DNA from: Trachelipus rathkii
Taxonomy: Eukaryota > Arthropoda > Malacostraca > Isopoda > Trachelipodidae
NCBI GenBank assembly: GCA_015478945.1
Contig: JABUQX010113430.1
Span: forward strand, 5,001-24,771
DNA length: 19,771 nt
Direction: 5' to 3'
Both the position numbers and the translations under genes were made by a program. Position 1 is the stretch's first letter. Each line of letters starts with the position of its first letter. Of this stretch, positions 1-7,950 are shown in pieces. The notes under the pieces are model-generated. The model had not been told where the DNA came from, ran no database searches, and worked only from the letters and a program-made list of their open reading frames with translations.

Positions 1-275
1 TTTCATTCAACAGACGAAATTTTCTTTAATATTATCATGATAAATAAAACTATTGATTTATATTACAGTACGAGCTTTCGTCCGCGTATACTTTCGGACA
101 TTTTACAAGGAATAATTTTATTTTTTAGATTTTAACAATTTTGATAAAATAAATATTTGATAAAAATAAACCCACCCATGGAGTTGTTATTACACCATGT
201 GGCCGCTTTCTCTGTGGTCGTGATGGGTCATGTGCGGGGATGAACTCAATATAAATATTATACTTAGTATATTAG
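1..275. other. AT-rich sequence, nothing recognised
   Basis: I see no coding pattern, RNA gene or repeat here beyond general A/T richness. A short moderately GC stretch near 170-240 carries no supported feature. Confidence 0.5.
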
Positions 276-378
276 TATTATTACTATATATATATATATA
301 TTATATATATAATTATTATTATACTATTATATATTATAATTATATATATATATACTCACTCACTATATATATATATTT
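276..378. repeat. (AT)n microsatellite, imperfect
   Basis: Interrupted TA/TAT runs. Translations of this stretch are only Tyr/Ile runs and are not genes. Confidence 0.9.
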
Positions 379-505
379 TAAAATTTTATTTCTTTTGCAC
401 GAGAAATATATTTTTTGCACAATCCACAAGGAAAATAAAAAAGAAATTTACCAAGCACTTTCGTGTTTTTCAACACATTTTCAATTTTATTTTTCTTTGT
501 GTTCA

Positions 506-591
506 AATATATATATATATATTATAATAATATATATCATAATATATATATAATATATATATATATTATATATATATATATGTATGTATAT

Positions 592-625
<34 letters not shown>
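506..625. repeat. (AT)n microsatellite ending at an exon acceptor
   Basis: An imperfect TA array runs directly into TATATGCAG, the candidate 3' splice site of the B-box exon that follows. The array would therefore lie at the 3' end of an intron. Confidence 0.9.
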
Positions 626-628
<3 letters not shown>

Positions 629-629
629 G

Positions 630-772
630 GAAATTAACGGCTTTGAAGGAGGGTCAACTTCCTCCAAGAGACAACCTAATGACGTTTTTGGTTGAATCTT
701 CGTGCGAAGAGCGACCTCCTTGCGCCAATTGTGACAAGAGTAACCAAGGGATGTTCTTCTGTAACACATGCG
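630..772 (+). CDS. RNF207-like B-box zinc-finger exon (partial gene)
   Basis: This is a single 143-bp internal exon with no start or stop. It is bounded by an acceptor (GCAG before 630) and a donor (GTACGT from 773). The frame gives LPPRDNLMTFLVESS followed by CANCDK and FFCNTCG. From memory, that order and spacing match the linker and first B-box of RING finger protein 207 and its invertebrate relatives, where paired Cys residues bind zinc. The family has a RING domain upstream and the rest of the B-box and a coiled coil downstream; none of these is visible nearby. The exon starts on the third base of a codon and ends after the first. It could be a live exon of a host gene with very long introns or an orphan copied exon. 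No neighbouring exon was found in the window. Confidence 0.6.
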
Positions 773-779
773 GTACGTA

Positions 780-1250
780 CGTAATGGGAAGGAGTTTCTC
801 TCCTCTTCAATATTCCGGAGAGGAACCGAAGTCGGGAGGAGGGACACTTCCACGTGGCAGGTTCTACCACTATAAATCTATTTAAATATGTAATAAATTC
901 CATTTCAACATGTTTGTTCAGAGAATACACAATTTACATTATAGGTTTGACATACAGTTTTGGTTTTAGTAATGATGCTTAATGATATTCATTTTCTGAA
1001 AAGGGGCTACTAATTGCAACACAATGTTGTGTCCTTTGAGCCCAAAAAACAAGTATAATTAAATTTAAATTTAAGCAATTGGGTTTAGGGATTCAGCTTA
1101 ATGTAATCCACTATAACAATTTTAATAATTATGATACATAATTGTAGCAAAATGTGTGGTGGGAGTGGTGTGTGGTGTGATATGAGGATTTTGAAAAAAC
1201 AGTGCAGATATTTGTGTGGTTTTTTTTTTTTGGGTGTGTTTTTATTTTTA
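780..1250. other. Non-coding stretch, probable intron or intergenic
   Basis: No supported reading frame follows the donor at 773. The sequence is A/T-rich with no repeat family I recognise. Confidence 0.4.
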
Positions 1251-1255
1251 AATAA

Positions 1256-1256
1256 A

Positions 1257-1351
<95 letters not shown>
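1256..1351. repeat. (AAT)n microsatellite
   Basis: About 32 nearly perfect AAT/ATA units. Frames through it read as poly-Asn or poly-Tyr and are artefacts. Confidence 0.97.
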
Positions 1352-1352
<1 letters not shown>

Positions 1353-1785
1353 TCAAGATAATAACTCTACTAACAATGCTAGCGATTTATAAGAATCGTT
1401 ATACTAAGGTAACAACAGCAAGGATAATAGTGGTTATTATACTGAAAATGAAGATAATTGCTGTGACATAATAAGCAGCACTTCTCTATTAGGTCTAAAC
1501 CTGCCTTTTCTTTGTCCTCAAATTCATTTCTAACCTCATCCCGCATAACTTTCTTTTTATTTTACGACCATAGTTTTTTTCAATAACCCATTCCTTATTT
1601 ATTTTTTCGCTAATTTTTCTAAATTAAGAGGCTGTCATTGTATTTCATTGCTTTAGGATAAGGTCAGACAATAGATAAGGTGTGATATTACAGTCATAAA
1701 AAAACTCAGAAAATCCTCTTTGCTTAACTTTTAATATTTTAATAGATCTAAAACATAAAAAAATAAAATCCAATTTGGTAACAAT
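1353..1785. other. Unassigned A/T-rich sequence
   Basis: No ORF with protein-like composition, no RNA gene and no repeat family recognised between the AAT and CTT arrays. Confidence 0.4.
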
Positions 1786-1791
1786 TTGATT

Positions 1792-1875
1792 CTTCTTCTT
1801 CTTCTTCTTCTTCTTCTTCTTCTTCTTCTTCTTCTTCTTCTTCTTCTTCTTCTTCTTCTTCTTCTTCTTCTTCTT
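1792..1875. repeat. (CTT)n microsatellite
   Basis: About 28 CTT units abut the left edge of the reverse-transcriptase fragment. Frames through it read as poly-Leu, poly-Lys or poly-Arg and are not genes. Confidence 0.97.
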
Positions 1876-2183
1876 TTCGCGAGAAGTGCTGTAATGGTGA
1901 TCTTCTTCCTTTTCTTTCTGATTTTTGGTCTTCTTCCTTTTCGGTATTTCGGTGAATCTTTCGCTGTGGAGCTGGACATATCGGAAGCCTTCGATAAAGT
2001 CTTTCACAAAGCTCTGTTTTCTAAATTTCCCTCCTTCAGTATCTTTCTTCTCTCTGATTTCTTTTTCGATTGTACTATATAAAGCAGCTGCTGAAGACAG
2101 CCACCGTGCATACTTTAAATCTATAAGTAGTTGTGTTAATCAGGGTTCTGTTCTAACCTCAACTCTCTTTTTACTTTCCATTA
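1876..2183 (+). pseudogene. Jockey-type non-LTR reverse transcriptase, 5' fragment
   Basis: This is the palm portion of a non-LTR retrotransposon reverse transcriptase. One frame reads GDLLPFL, then SFAVELDISEAFDKVFHKAL, the region around catalytic motif A (first Asp in ELDIS). After a frameshift another frame reads NQGSVLTSTLFLLSI, equivalent to the usual GVPQGSVLSPTLFLL block. The upstream part of the ORF is replaced by a CTT array. The reading stops exactly at 2183, where a CACTA-like transposon end begins, and resumes at 14870. It cannot encode an active enzyme because of the frameshift, the 5' truncation and the interruption. The Jockey/I-like assignment rests on remembered motif spacing. 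Confidence 0.8.
2181..2183. repeat. Left target-site duplication, TTA
   Basis: TTA here and TTA at 14870-14872 flank the inverted ends of the CACTA-like element. Treating them as one TTA restores the reverse-transcriptase reading frame. Confidence 0.7.
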
Positions 2184-2195
2184 CACTATGTAGCA
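2184..2195 (+). repeat. CACTA-like element, left terminal inverted repeat
   Basis: CACTATGTAGCA pairs with the end at 14858-14869 with one mismatch. The inverted similarity fades into A/T-rich sequence after about 12 bp. Confidence 0.65.
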
Positions 2196-2445
2196 CATTT
2201 TTTGTCTTTAGGCAACAATTGTACTTTCCTATTTTCTTATACATATAAGATATGAAAATGGCTAATATTTCCTTCCAACTTTGATTTTGTGACCAGGATA
2301 ATGATATTTCTCAAATTTACCAATTCCGATATTAAAAATTGGCGAAAATAATCATCATCTCGGTTACACAAAGCAGAAAAAAACGACATATAACTCAAAA
2401 GTAGCATTTATTTATTTTTAGTTTATACAACAAACCTCTAAATAT
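2196..2445. other. Non-coding 3' flank of the transposase-like gene
   Basis: A/T-rich sequence between the left end of the CACTA-like element and the stop codon of the minus-strand gene, presumably its 3' untranslated region. No other feature is visible. Confidence 0.4.
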
Positions 2446-3467
2446 TTAGATGTGAGAAGCTTCCTTGAATTTACGCTTATACGGTAAGTTGCTTTCACTA
2501 ATCAACCCCCAAATATAGTCTCCAATCATGTCTTCGTTATATGATCCTTGGTAGCGGAGTTCAAAGTCCAGAATATCCTGGTGAAATCGCTCGCCATGCT
2601 CCTCTGAGTGCGACCCCATGTTCTCCTTAAATTTAGCAAGATGAGCATCAAGGTTACGGATTTTGAGGGACATCCTGCAGCTTATTTTGCCGAAGGTTCC
2701 TGACCAAGTTCTCAACAAGCTCCTCATAGCTTTCGGCCTTGTGATTTCCAAGGAAGCCACGAACCACTGCAACAAAACTGTTCCAAGCTGCTTTTTCTGT
2801 AATAGTCAGCTTCTTCCGGAATGCCTTGCACTCTATGATATTTTTTATTTGTGGTCCGACGAAGACACCAGCTTTGACCTTTGCCTCAGACAGCTTAGGG
2901 AAGAAGCCTTGAAATTAGATGAAGGATGAAGACTCCTTTTCTAGAGCTGTGAAAACTGTTTTCATGAGGCCTAAATTTATTATGTGTAATTGGAGGAAAC
3001 TATTTCTGGGGGTCCCAAGAAAAAAACAGACGACTCCCATTTGACATTGTTCCTCCCCACACTGAACTCAGTCCGCTGTGGACAATCTCGCCTTTGGTAG
3101 TGTTCTGCTGAGCAGAGGCCCTGCTGTCTCAGAGACAAAGGTAACATGAAACTTGTAAAAACCGCCCTCTGAAAATCGAAGGCCAGCCCCATTCTTTAAA
3201 TCTCGGCGATAACTTCCAATTGGTGTTCTTCGTATTTCTAGGCACTTAGCAATAGCTTCAAGCTACTGTGTTCCTCTTTCAACTGCACCGAGTGAGCCAA
3301 GGGAAGAGATGAAAATATGTTCCCGTTATGAAGTAGCACAGCTTTTAGACACTTTCGATGAACTATCAATGAAGAGGCGCCACTCCCACTCGCAAGGGTT
3401 ACAGGCAATTCCAAGTGCCTCAAACAAAACCTGTCACATTGTGGTAAAAGCAAAGCCCATCCTGACT
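2446..3467 (-). pseudogene. Candidate CMC transposase family, C-terminal part, degenerate
   Basis: Read on the minus strand, several frames join into the C-terminal half of a family I remember as recurring in many arthropod genomes without an assigned function. In order: QDGLCFYHNVTG next to the AT array, EWRLFIDSS, NGNIF..LPLAHSVQLKEE, SCYLCL then DSR after a stop in place of Trp, EHYQRRDCPQRTEFSVGRNN, AGVFVGPQI, and finally HLAKFKENMG, GERFHQDILDFE and GDYIWGLI up to the stop at 2446. The Asp in FIDSS and the Cys pair CYLC resemble the acidic and CxxC features of CMC transposases, but the function is inference. At least four frameshifts or stops break it. Its N-terminal part is at 14321-14526 on the same strand; about 190 middle residues are missing. 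Confidence 0.7.
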
Positions 3468-3729
3468 ATATATATTAGTATATTATATAATATATATGAT
3501 ATAAATATATATATAGTATAATTATATATATATATATATATATTATATATTATATATTATATATATAATATATGATATATTATATATATATAATGTATAG
3601 TATATATATATAGAATATTTATATTCATATATATATATATATATATTATACTATATATATGATATATTATATATAATATATTAATATATAATATTATATA
3701 TTATATATGATATAGTATATAATATATAT

Positions 3730-3774
<45 letters not shown>

Positions 3775-3886
3775 GGTATTATATAATACATATATATAAT
3801 ATAATATATATTAATATATATATAGATAATATATATATATATATATTATATATATAAATATTATATATACTATATAAATATATATA

Positions 3887-3922
<36 letters not shown>

Positions 3923-3929
3923 TATACGG

Positions 3930-3985
<56 letters not shown>

Positions 3986-4062
3986 TATATAATATATATA
4001 ATACTATATACTAATATAATTATATATATAGATAGTATATAATATATATATATATATATATA
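3468..4062. repeat. Long imperfect (AT)n array
   Basis: About 600 bp of TA-rich repeat with irregular TAAT, TATG and ACGG interruptions, beginning directly at the broken edge of the transposase-like pseudogene. No coding content. Confidence 0.95.
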
Positions 4063-4125
4063 AGTGTAAGGGGGTGGGAACTGACAGCCCAAGGTCACAG
4101 CAGAATGTTGCAAAAGCAATGTTGG

Positions 4126-4169
4126 CAAATGTTGGCAAATGTTGCAAGCACATTGTTTGCCAACATTTG
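4126..4169. repeat. 14-bp inverted repeat with tandem copies
   Basis: CAAATGTTGGCAAA (4126-4139) and its exact complement TTTGCCAACATTTG (4156-4169) flank a 16-base loop. The left arm lies in a tandem direct repeat of GTTGGCAAAT. It could form a hairpin; role unknown. Confidence 0.7.
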
Positions 4170-4183
4170 GTTTTCAAGGTTAA

Positions 4184-4339
4184 CGTGTCAATGTTAAGGT
4201 TTTCAAGGTCGGTGATGAGGCCGAATTTAAGGTCTGGAAGACCGACTTCCGAGGTTCTGAGCTTGAACTCAAGATTTACGCCCCAAAAGGGGGCGGTGCC
4301 CGCCCAAGGGGCCTTTTTTGTTTCCTAGAAGGTTTTAAA
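4184..4339 (+). pseudogene. Possible filamin-type Ig exon fragment
   Basis: A 52-codon open stretch, bounded by stops at 4181 and 4340, reads VFKVGDEAEFKVW, then GSELELKIYAPKGG. This resembles the first strands of a filamin/ABP280 Ig repeat (VGxxAEFxVxT, then an acidic G-x-ELE-x-x-I-x-x-P-x-G segment). TTTTCAAG before 4208 could be an acceptor. The downstream strands of the fold are absent. It lies inside the transposon nest, so if the similarity is real it is a captured or copied exon. It may equally be a chance open frame. Confidence 0.3.
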
Positions 4340-4649
4340 TGATCGATAGATCATTTTTGATGGTTCCAATCGATTTATCGTGCTCGATTACCCCTATAAT
4401 ATCGATCTTTAAATCGTTTTCTACGTGCTCTTGTTGGTTTATAACAAGAAAAAATATAATCAAAAAAGAAAATAATATACAATAATTAACATTCGATAAT
4501 CGCTGTAGTAATTGCTGGACAGTTTGGTAGTTGCCGTCCTTTTCGATATGAAGGAATAGAGATTTTTGCTTTAAACTTGGAATATAATCTATATATGGGA
4601 AAAGGCTCGAAATCGTGTAAATTTCAAGTCTGTAGGATGTTATATAGAG

Positions 4650-4662
4650 GGGGGTTGCCCCC
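4650..4662. other. TIR hairpin 1, left copy
   Basis: GGGGG-TTG-CCCCC, a 5-bp stem with a 3-base loop. The right arm has GGGGG-CGA-CCCCC at 13887-13899. The solo terminus has GGGTG-CGT-CACCC at 18653-18665, a paired G/C to T/A change that keeps the stem. Confidence 0.75.
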
Positions 4663-4899
4663 GAGAGGGGAAATATAACGCTACGCCCTTGTGTGGTGTG
4701 TGTCGGGTGAGCAAAAGATTAGGCTTTAAAACGATTTCCAATCGAGGGCAGGTGAGTCACATCCGGCGAGTGTTGGTGACGCGTAGGTCACACTCCTAAG
4801 GGGGTGGTTGGCCTTAGCGCCAAGGTTCAATTCGTCCTGAAACATGTTAGGGCTTAACGGTATCGGAATGAAATTTGGAATGTGTGCTATATGAGATGC

Positions 4900-4920
4900 A
4901 ATCTCGTCGGAGACGAGATT
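4900..4920. other. TIR hairpin 2, left copy
   Basis: AATCTCGTC-GGA-GACGAGATT, a 9-bp perfect stem. The right arm keeps the same stem with a 2-base loop at 13632-13651. The solo terminus has TCTCGGC-GTA-GCCGAGA at 18769-18785, again with a paired substitution. Confidence 0.8.
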
Positions 4921-5017
4921 ACGTTCCTCTGCGTCCTCCTCTGTAAGGGGGGAGCGCTTTTGCCCCCATAAAAAAAATTAAACTGATCGTAGAAGCCTGA
5001 AACTTGGAGAAAGGTTG

Positions 5018-5098
5018 AAGGAGACGAGTCGGAGACGGAGACGGAGTTGGAGTCGGATTCGGAGACGGAAGTCGGAGTTGGGTTCGGTTTCGGAGTCC
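5018..5098 (+). repeat. GGAGTC/GGAGAC hexamer tract in left TIR
   Basis: Degenerate tandem hexamers (GGAGAC, GGAGTT, GGAGTC, GGATTC). The mirrored tract in the right TIR is at 13440-13530. They produce spurious Ser/Asp-rich or Arg-rich frames. Confidence 0.85.
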
Positions 5099-5126
5099 AG
5101 GGACCCCACCGGAGGTGGGTCCCCAT

Positions 5127-5262
5127 TTGAAAAAAAAAAAAAGAAGAAGAAATGCATGGAATGCAAAACAGAGGAGGAGGAAAGAAGAAGAAAGGAAGAA
5201 GAATGAGGAGGAAAGGAGGAAGGAAAAAGGAGGAAGAAAGGAGGAATGAGGAAGGATTCAGA
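5127..5262 (+). repeat. Polypurine tract in left TIR
   Basis: An almost uninterrupted A/G run (AAGAAGAAG, then GGAGGAAAGAAG-type units) on the + strand. The right TIR has the matching polypyrimidine run at 13258-13400. Confidence 0.85.
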
Positions 5263-5545
5263 GTTTGTAGTGGCACCGGTGCTGGAGCTGATACGATGCC
5301 GAGTTAATAAACACTTCATTAATAATACAAGAGTCATTACTGTTCTACATACACTGCATCGTTCTAACATGTACATATCGTCAATTGCATTGCAATCTTG
5401 CAGAGATAAACGCCGTTTTTCTAAATGTTGAAGACTAACATTTCTATTTTCAAATCTCATTTTCTTTTTATAAACGTTAACTAATTTTTTTTCCTAAGTT
5501 GAAACATGCATATACTGTTTACTATTTTTTATAAATTTTTTTTAT

Positions 5546-5835
5546 TTCACATTTATACTTTGTGTTTAATTTTATTATTTTTAATTTTTTATTTTTTATT
5601 TTTCATTTTTTAAATTTATTTTTCTAACTTTACTTTTTATAAGTTTTATTTTGCATTTATACTTTGTGTTTATTTTAATTTTTAACTTTTTAATTTTTTA
5701 ATTTTTTTAATTTTCTAACTTTATTTTTATAAGTTTTATTTTGCATTTATACTTTGTGTTTAATTTTTTATATAAGATTTATTTTGCATTTATACTTCGT
5801 GTTTATTTTTTATTTTAATTTTTAACTTTTTAATT
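5546..5835 (+). repeat. T-rich tandem repeat in left TIR
   Basis: Four spaced copies of CATTTATACTTYGTGTTTA (near 5550, 5654, 5744 and 5786) lie in T-rich sequence. The right TIR has one clear copy (about 12949-12968), so the array expanded on the left arm only. Confidence 0.75.
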
Positions 5836-6251
5836 TTTGAAGCATACATCTACCATATTAACGTTAATCGTACACTGACACAATAACATTTTAGCAAAAA
5901 TTTATCACAACATAGGTTAACTATCATACTTGATCATGAATATTACGCTAAGTAATAAAGGTTTCACTACAATAAAGCTTAACATGAACCTACGAGAAAA
6001 TAATGTAACAAGCGACAAACTCTGACACATCCTTAAGCTCGAATAAACTAGTTAACATTACAAAAAAAAAAACTTCTTGGCAACAGTCAGTAACTAACAT
6101 TACATGCAAAACGTAACCTATTGTTCGACACTTTTTCAAGCATGTCTCTAACATATCCATGCTAAATTTTCATTAACGGCAGTAATATTGAAATTTGGAT
6201 CGAGGGGAATTCTGACCTAATTATTGTAGATAAACAAAGAAATAAATAAGC

Positions 6252-6254
<3 letters not shown>

Positions 6255-6288
<34 letters not shown>

Positions 6289-6331
6289 CACACACAGACA
6301 CACACACAACGACCACCTAAACACACACACA

Positions 6332-6362
<31 letters not shown>

Positions 6363-6364
6363 CA
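6255..6364. repeat. (CA)n microsatellite, inner edge of left TIR
   Basis: Imperfect CA array followed by CAACAACAATTA. The right arm has the complementary TG array at 11837-11907 preceded by TAATTGTTG. The inner TIR boundary falls just past this. Confidence 0.92.
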
Positions 6365-6375
6365 ACAACAATTAG

Positions 6376-6794
6376 ACGCAATTGTAACACCGTGAAATAA
6401 TTTTGAGGTTGTATCCTCCTTTTTAGACTCATCCCATTTCATGGCAAATATCAACGCGAAACATGAGAAATGATTTTATGGATATAACCACCAAACTATT
6501 CTACGCCAATCCATTTTGCATAAAAGTGATGCAATTCTATTATAGGTTTTATTAAAACAAACTCGGCTAGGTTTGCAACAGTGCATCATAGCAGAGGTTA
6601 TTTGGCAACACTGTACTACAGATTAGGGACTGAGTTATATATAACTAGTGGTTACTCGGAGGGGGCATTCTTAATCAAGAAGCTCTTACGATAACACGCA
6701 CTTAAGGGCACATTTGTTCAGATCCTGTTGTATCATCATCCAAGTTCTTATATCTACACATGAGGATTTTTCAAATCAATACTTATTCAGCTAG
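6376..6794 (+). promoter_or_regulatory. Putative promoter and 5' leader of the PolB gene
   Basis: This unique 420-bp stretch has no open frame. TATATATAA at 6636-6644 could be a TATA box. CTAG|GTAAGA at 6791-6800 is a good 5' splice site. Both calls rest on consensus only. Confidence 0.3.
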
Positions 6795-6870
6795 GTAAGA
6801 TTTTTTCTTTAATATATTATATACATATATAATATATTATATAATAATATATATATAATATATAGTATAT

Positions 6871-6902
<32 letters not shown>

Positions 6903-7368
6903 CTATAATTATATATATATAATATGTTATATCATATACTATTTATTGTCAACTTACTTCTTGTGTAATAATATTCATTCTCATGGTAGGAGCGACGCTT
7001 GTAGCATAGCATCTGACCAATAATTATTAGATACGTAAGTAATTAAAACTATTATCTACTAATAATAAGAGGGAAAATGATGATGATGCACCAATGTCTA
7101 CATAATTTTCCTTTTCCAGAACGTGTTGATATACAACCATCGGCATTTGAGTAAAAAAGGCCTCCTACGTGAACGTTATCCGATTCGCATCCAGCTTTAA
7201 AAATGGTCATGTTGTTGTTGTTGTCGTGGATAAATATATTTAATATAGGGAATGAGAAATACTATGTTAAACTAATATATTATTGGTATAGTGCCCTAAA
7301 TTTGTCTTGAAACTTGATTTTCATTGCCTAATGCATCAAAATAATAATATGATTAATTTAATTCCCAG
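6795..7368 (+). other. Candidate 5'-UTR intron of the PolB gene
   Basis: The donor is GTAAGA at 6795. Two acceptors follow pyrimidine-rich runs: TTCCTTTTCCAG ending at 7119 and TTAATTCCCAG ending at 7368. The first polymerase ATG pair is at 7391. The intron contains an AT array at about 6811-6945. Splicing is inferred from consensus only. Confidence 0.35.
6811..6945. repeat. (AT)n microsatellite inside candidate intron
   Basis: Imperfect TA array with short interruptions, between the donor and acceptor candidates upstream of the polymerase. Confidence 0.9.
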
Positions 7369-7912
7369 ACTTCAGCCCTTCGATGATTGAATGATGGTAA
7401 AACGAAGAGGAAGACACTATAACGGACATAAACCCATCTCTGTAGAGAAACTAAGAAAGTCAATGGAACGTCACACATATGGAAGTTAAGGTTATTGACG
7501 AAAACTTTTTCCTGGACCTAGAGATCTTGAAGCCTCGTTTGAAATGGTTGTAAGTGAAGTCATAGATATTATATTACCAAGACTTGGACTATGCGACCTG
7601 GGGCACGCAATGAGGGTTAGAATTTACACTTCACTTTGGCGATGATGCAATACCTGACCCTTGGAAATATTATGTAAATATCAGTTACCGGGATATACTG
7701 GACAATATTGGGGTGAAAGAGATGGATGAGGACGCTTGGAAGGAATCTTCCAGTGCCGGTGATAAGGCATCTTTTTTACAAGATTCAAGTAATCAGCTAC
7801 TGTGTTCATGTTACTAAAGGCAAAGGCGAATGACTGCGAAAACGCCGATGCATTAGAGCCACAAAATCTTAGTTTCAAACATGTCCCCGGTTTAACAAAA
7901 TTTAGTCAAGAA

Positions 7913-7950
7913 AAGCGGTCACCAGTGACCGCTTAGGAGTTAAAGGGTTA
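7913..7950. repeat. 22-base palindrome beside a TTAA end, possible MITE remnant
   Basis: AAGCGGTCAC-CA-GTGACCGCTT is a perfect 10-bp stem. It is followed by GGAGTTAAAGGGTTAA, whose complement TTAACCCTTTAACTCC resembles piggyBac-type ends (TTAA then CCCTTT). No matching second end was found, so it may be a fragment. It sits between two recognisable polymerase segments. Confidence 0.35.

Larger units (their letters stand above)
4063..4504. other. Unassigned 440-bp segment between AT array and PolB element
   Basis: This moderately GC segment matches neither the transposase-like gene nor the inverted repeats. It holds a compact direct/inverted repeat (4121-4169), a filamin-like open stretch (4184-4339), an 8-bp palindrome (4337-4356) and a cluster of TCGAT motifs (4340-4500). 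Confidence 0.4.
4505..6375 (+). repeat. Left terminal inverted repeat of PolB element
   Basis: It matches the reverse complement of 11829-14039. The strongest landmarks are CCTTTTCGATATGAAGG (4538-4554), the region 4980-5000, the hexamer and polypurine tracts, 5420-5545, 5850-6170 and a CA array. From the outside it runs: terminal 35 bp of weaker match, hairpin zone (4640-4980), GGAGTC-type hexamers (5018-5098), a GGGACC hairpin (5100-5124), polypurine tract, conserved block, T-rich repeats, unique block, CA array. Several short open frames here are composition artefacts. Confidence 0.9.

Noticed and set aside
230..625. Open frames of 60-140 residues rich in Tyr and Ile here and in other AT arrays
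   Set aside because: They are translations of TA microsatellites with no protein-like composition; only 630-772 has independent support.
1129..2007. Open frames reading poly-Asn, poly-Tyr, poly-Leu, poly-Lys or poly-Arg
   Set aside because: They translate AAT and CTT arrays. Only the RT motifs from 1876 onward are real coding remnants.
4325..4337. 13-bp match CTAGAAGGTTTTA, inverted at 14321-14333, as a possible extension of the PolB-element TIR
   Set aside because: The right copy is explained as coding sequence (LEGF) of the transposase-like fragment, and no further match continues inward or outward.
630..4339. B-box exon and filamin-like stretch as one TRIM-type host gene
   Set aside because: The filamin-like stretch lies inside the CACTA-like insertion and its identity is weak, so joining them is unsupported.
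4063..4504. Missing middle part of the transposase-like gene
   Set aside because: The minus-strand translation shows none of the residues expected for that region.
4887..5460. Several long frames on both strands, mirrored at 13091-13695
   Set aside because: They exist in both TIR arms because polypurine and hexamer repeats lack stops; they are Ser/Pro/Phe- or Lys/Arg/Glu-rich and show no domain.
6376..7390. Integrase, packaging ATPase or capsid gene upstream of the polymerase
   Set aside because: Frames are short and stop-filled, and no DDE, Walker A or jelly-roll-like pattern is visible.
7681..7878. Minus-strand open frames at 7681-7878, 8678-8881, 10552-10776 and 11067-11264
   Set aside because: Each lies opposite polymerase coding remnants and has no recognisable motif.
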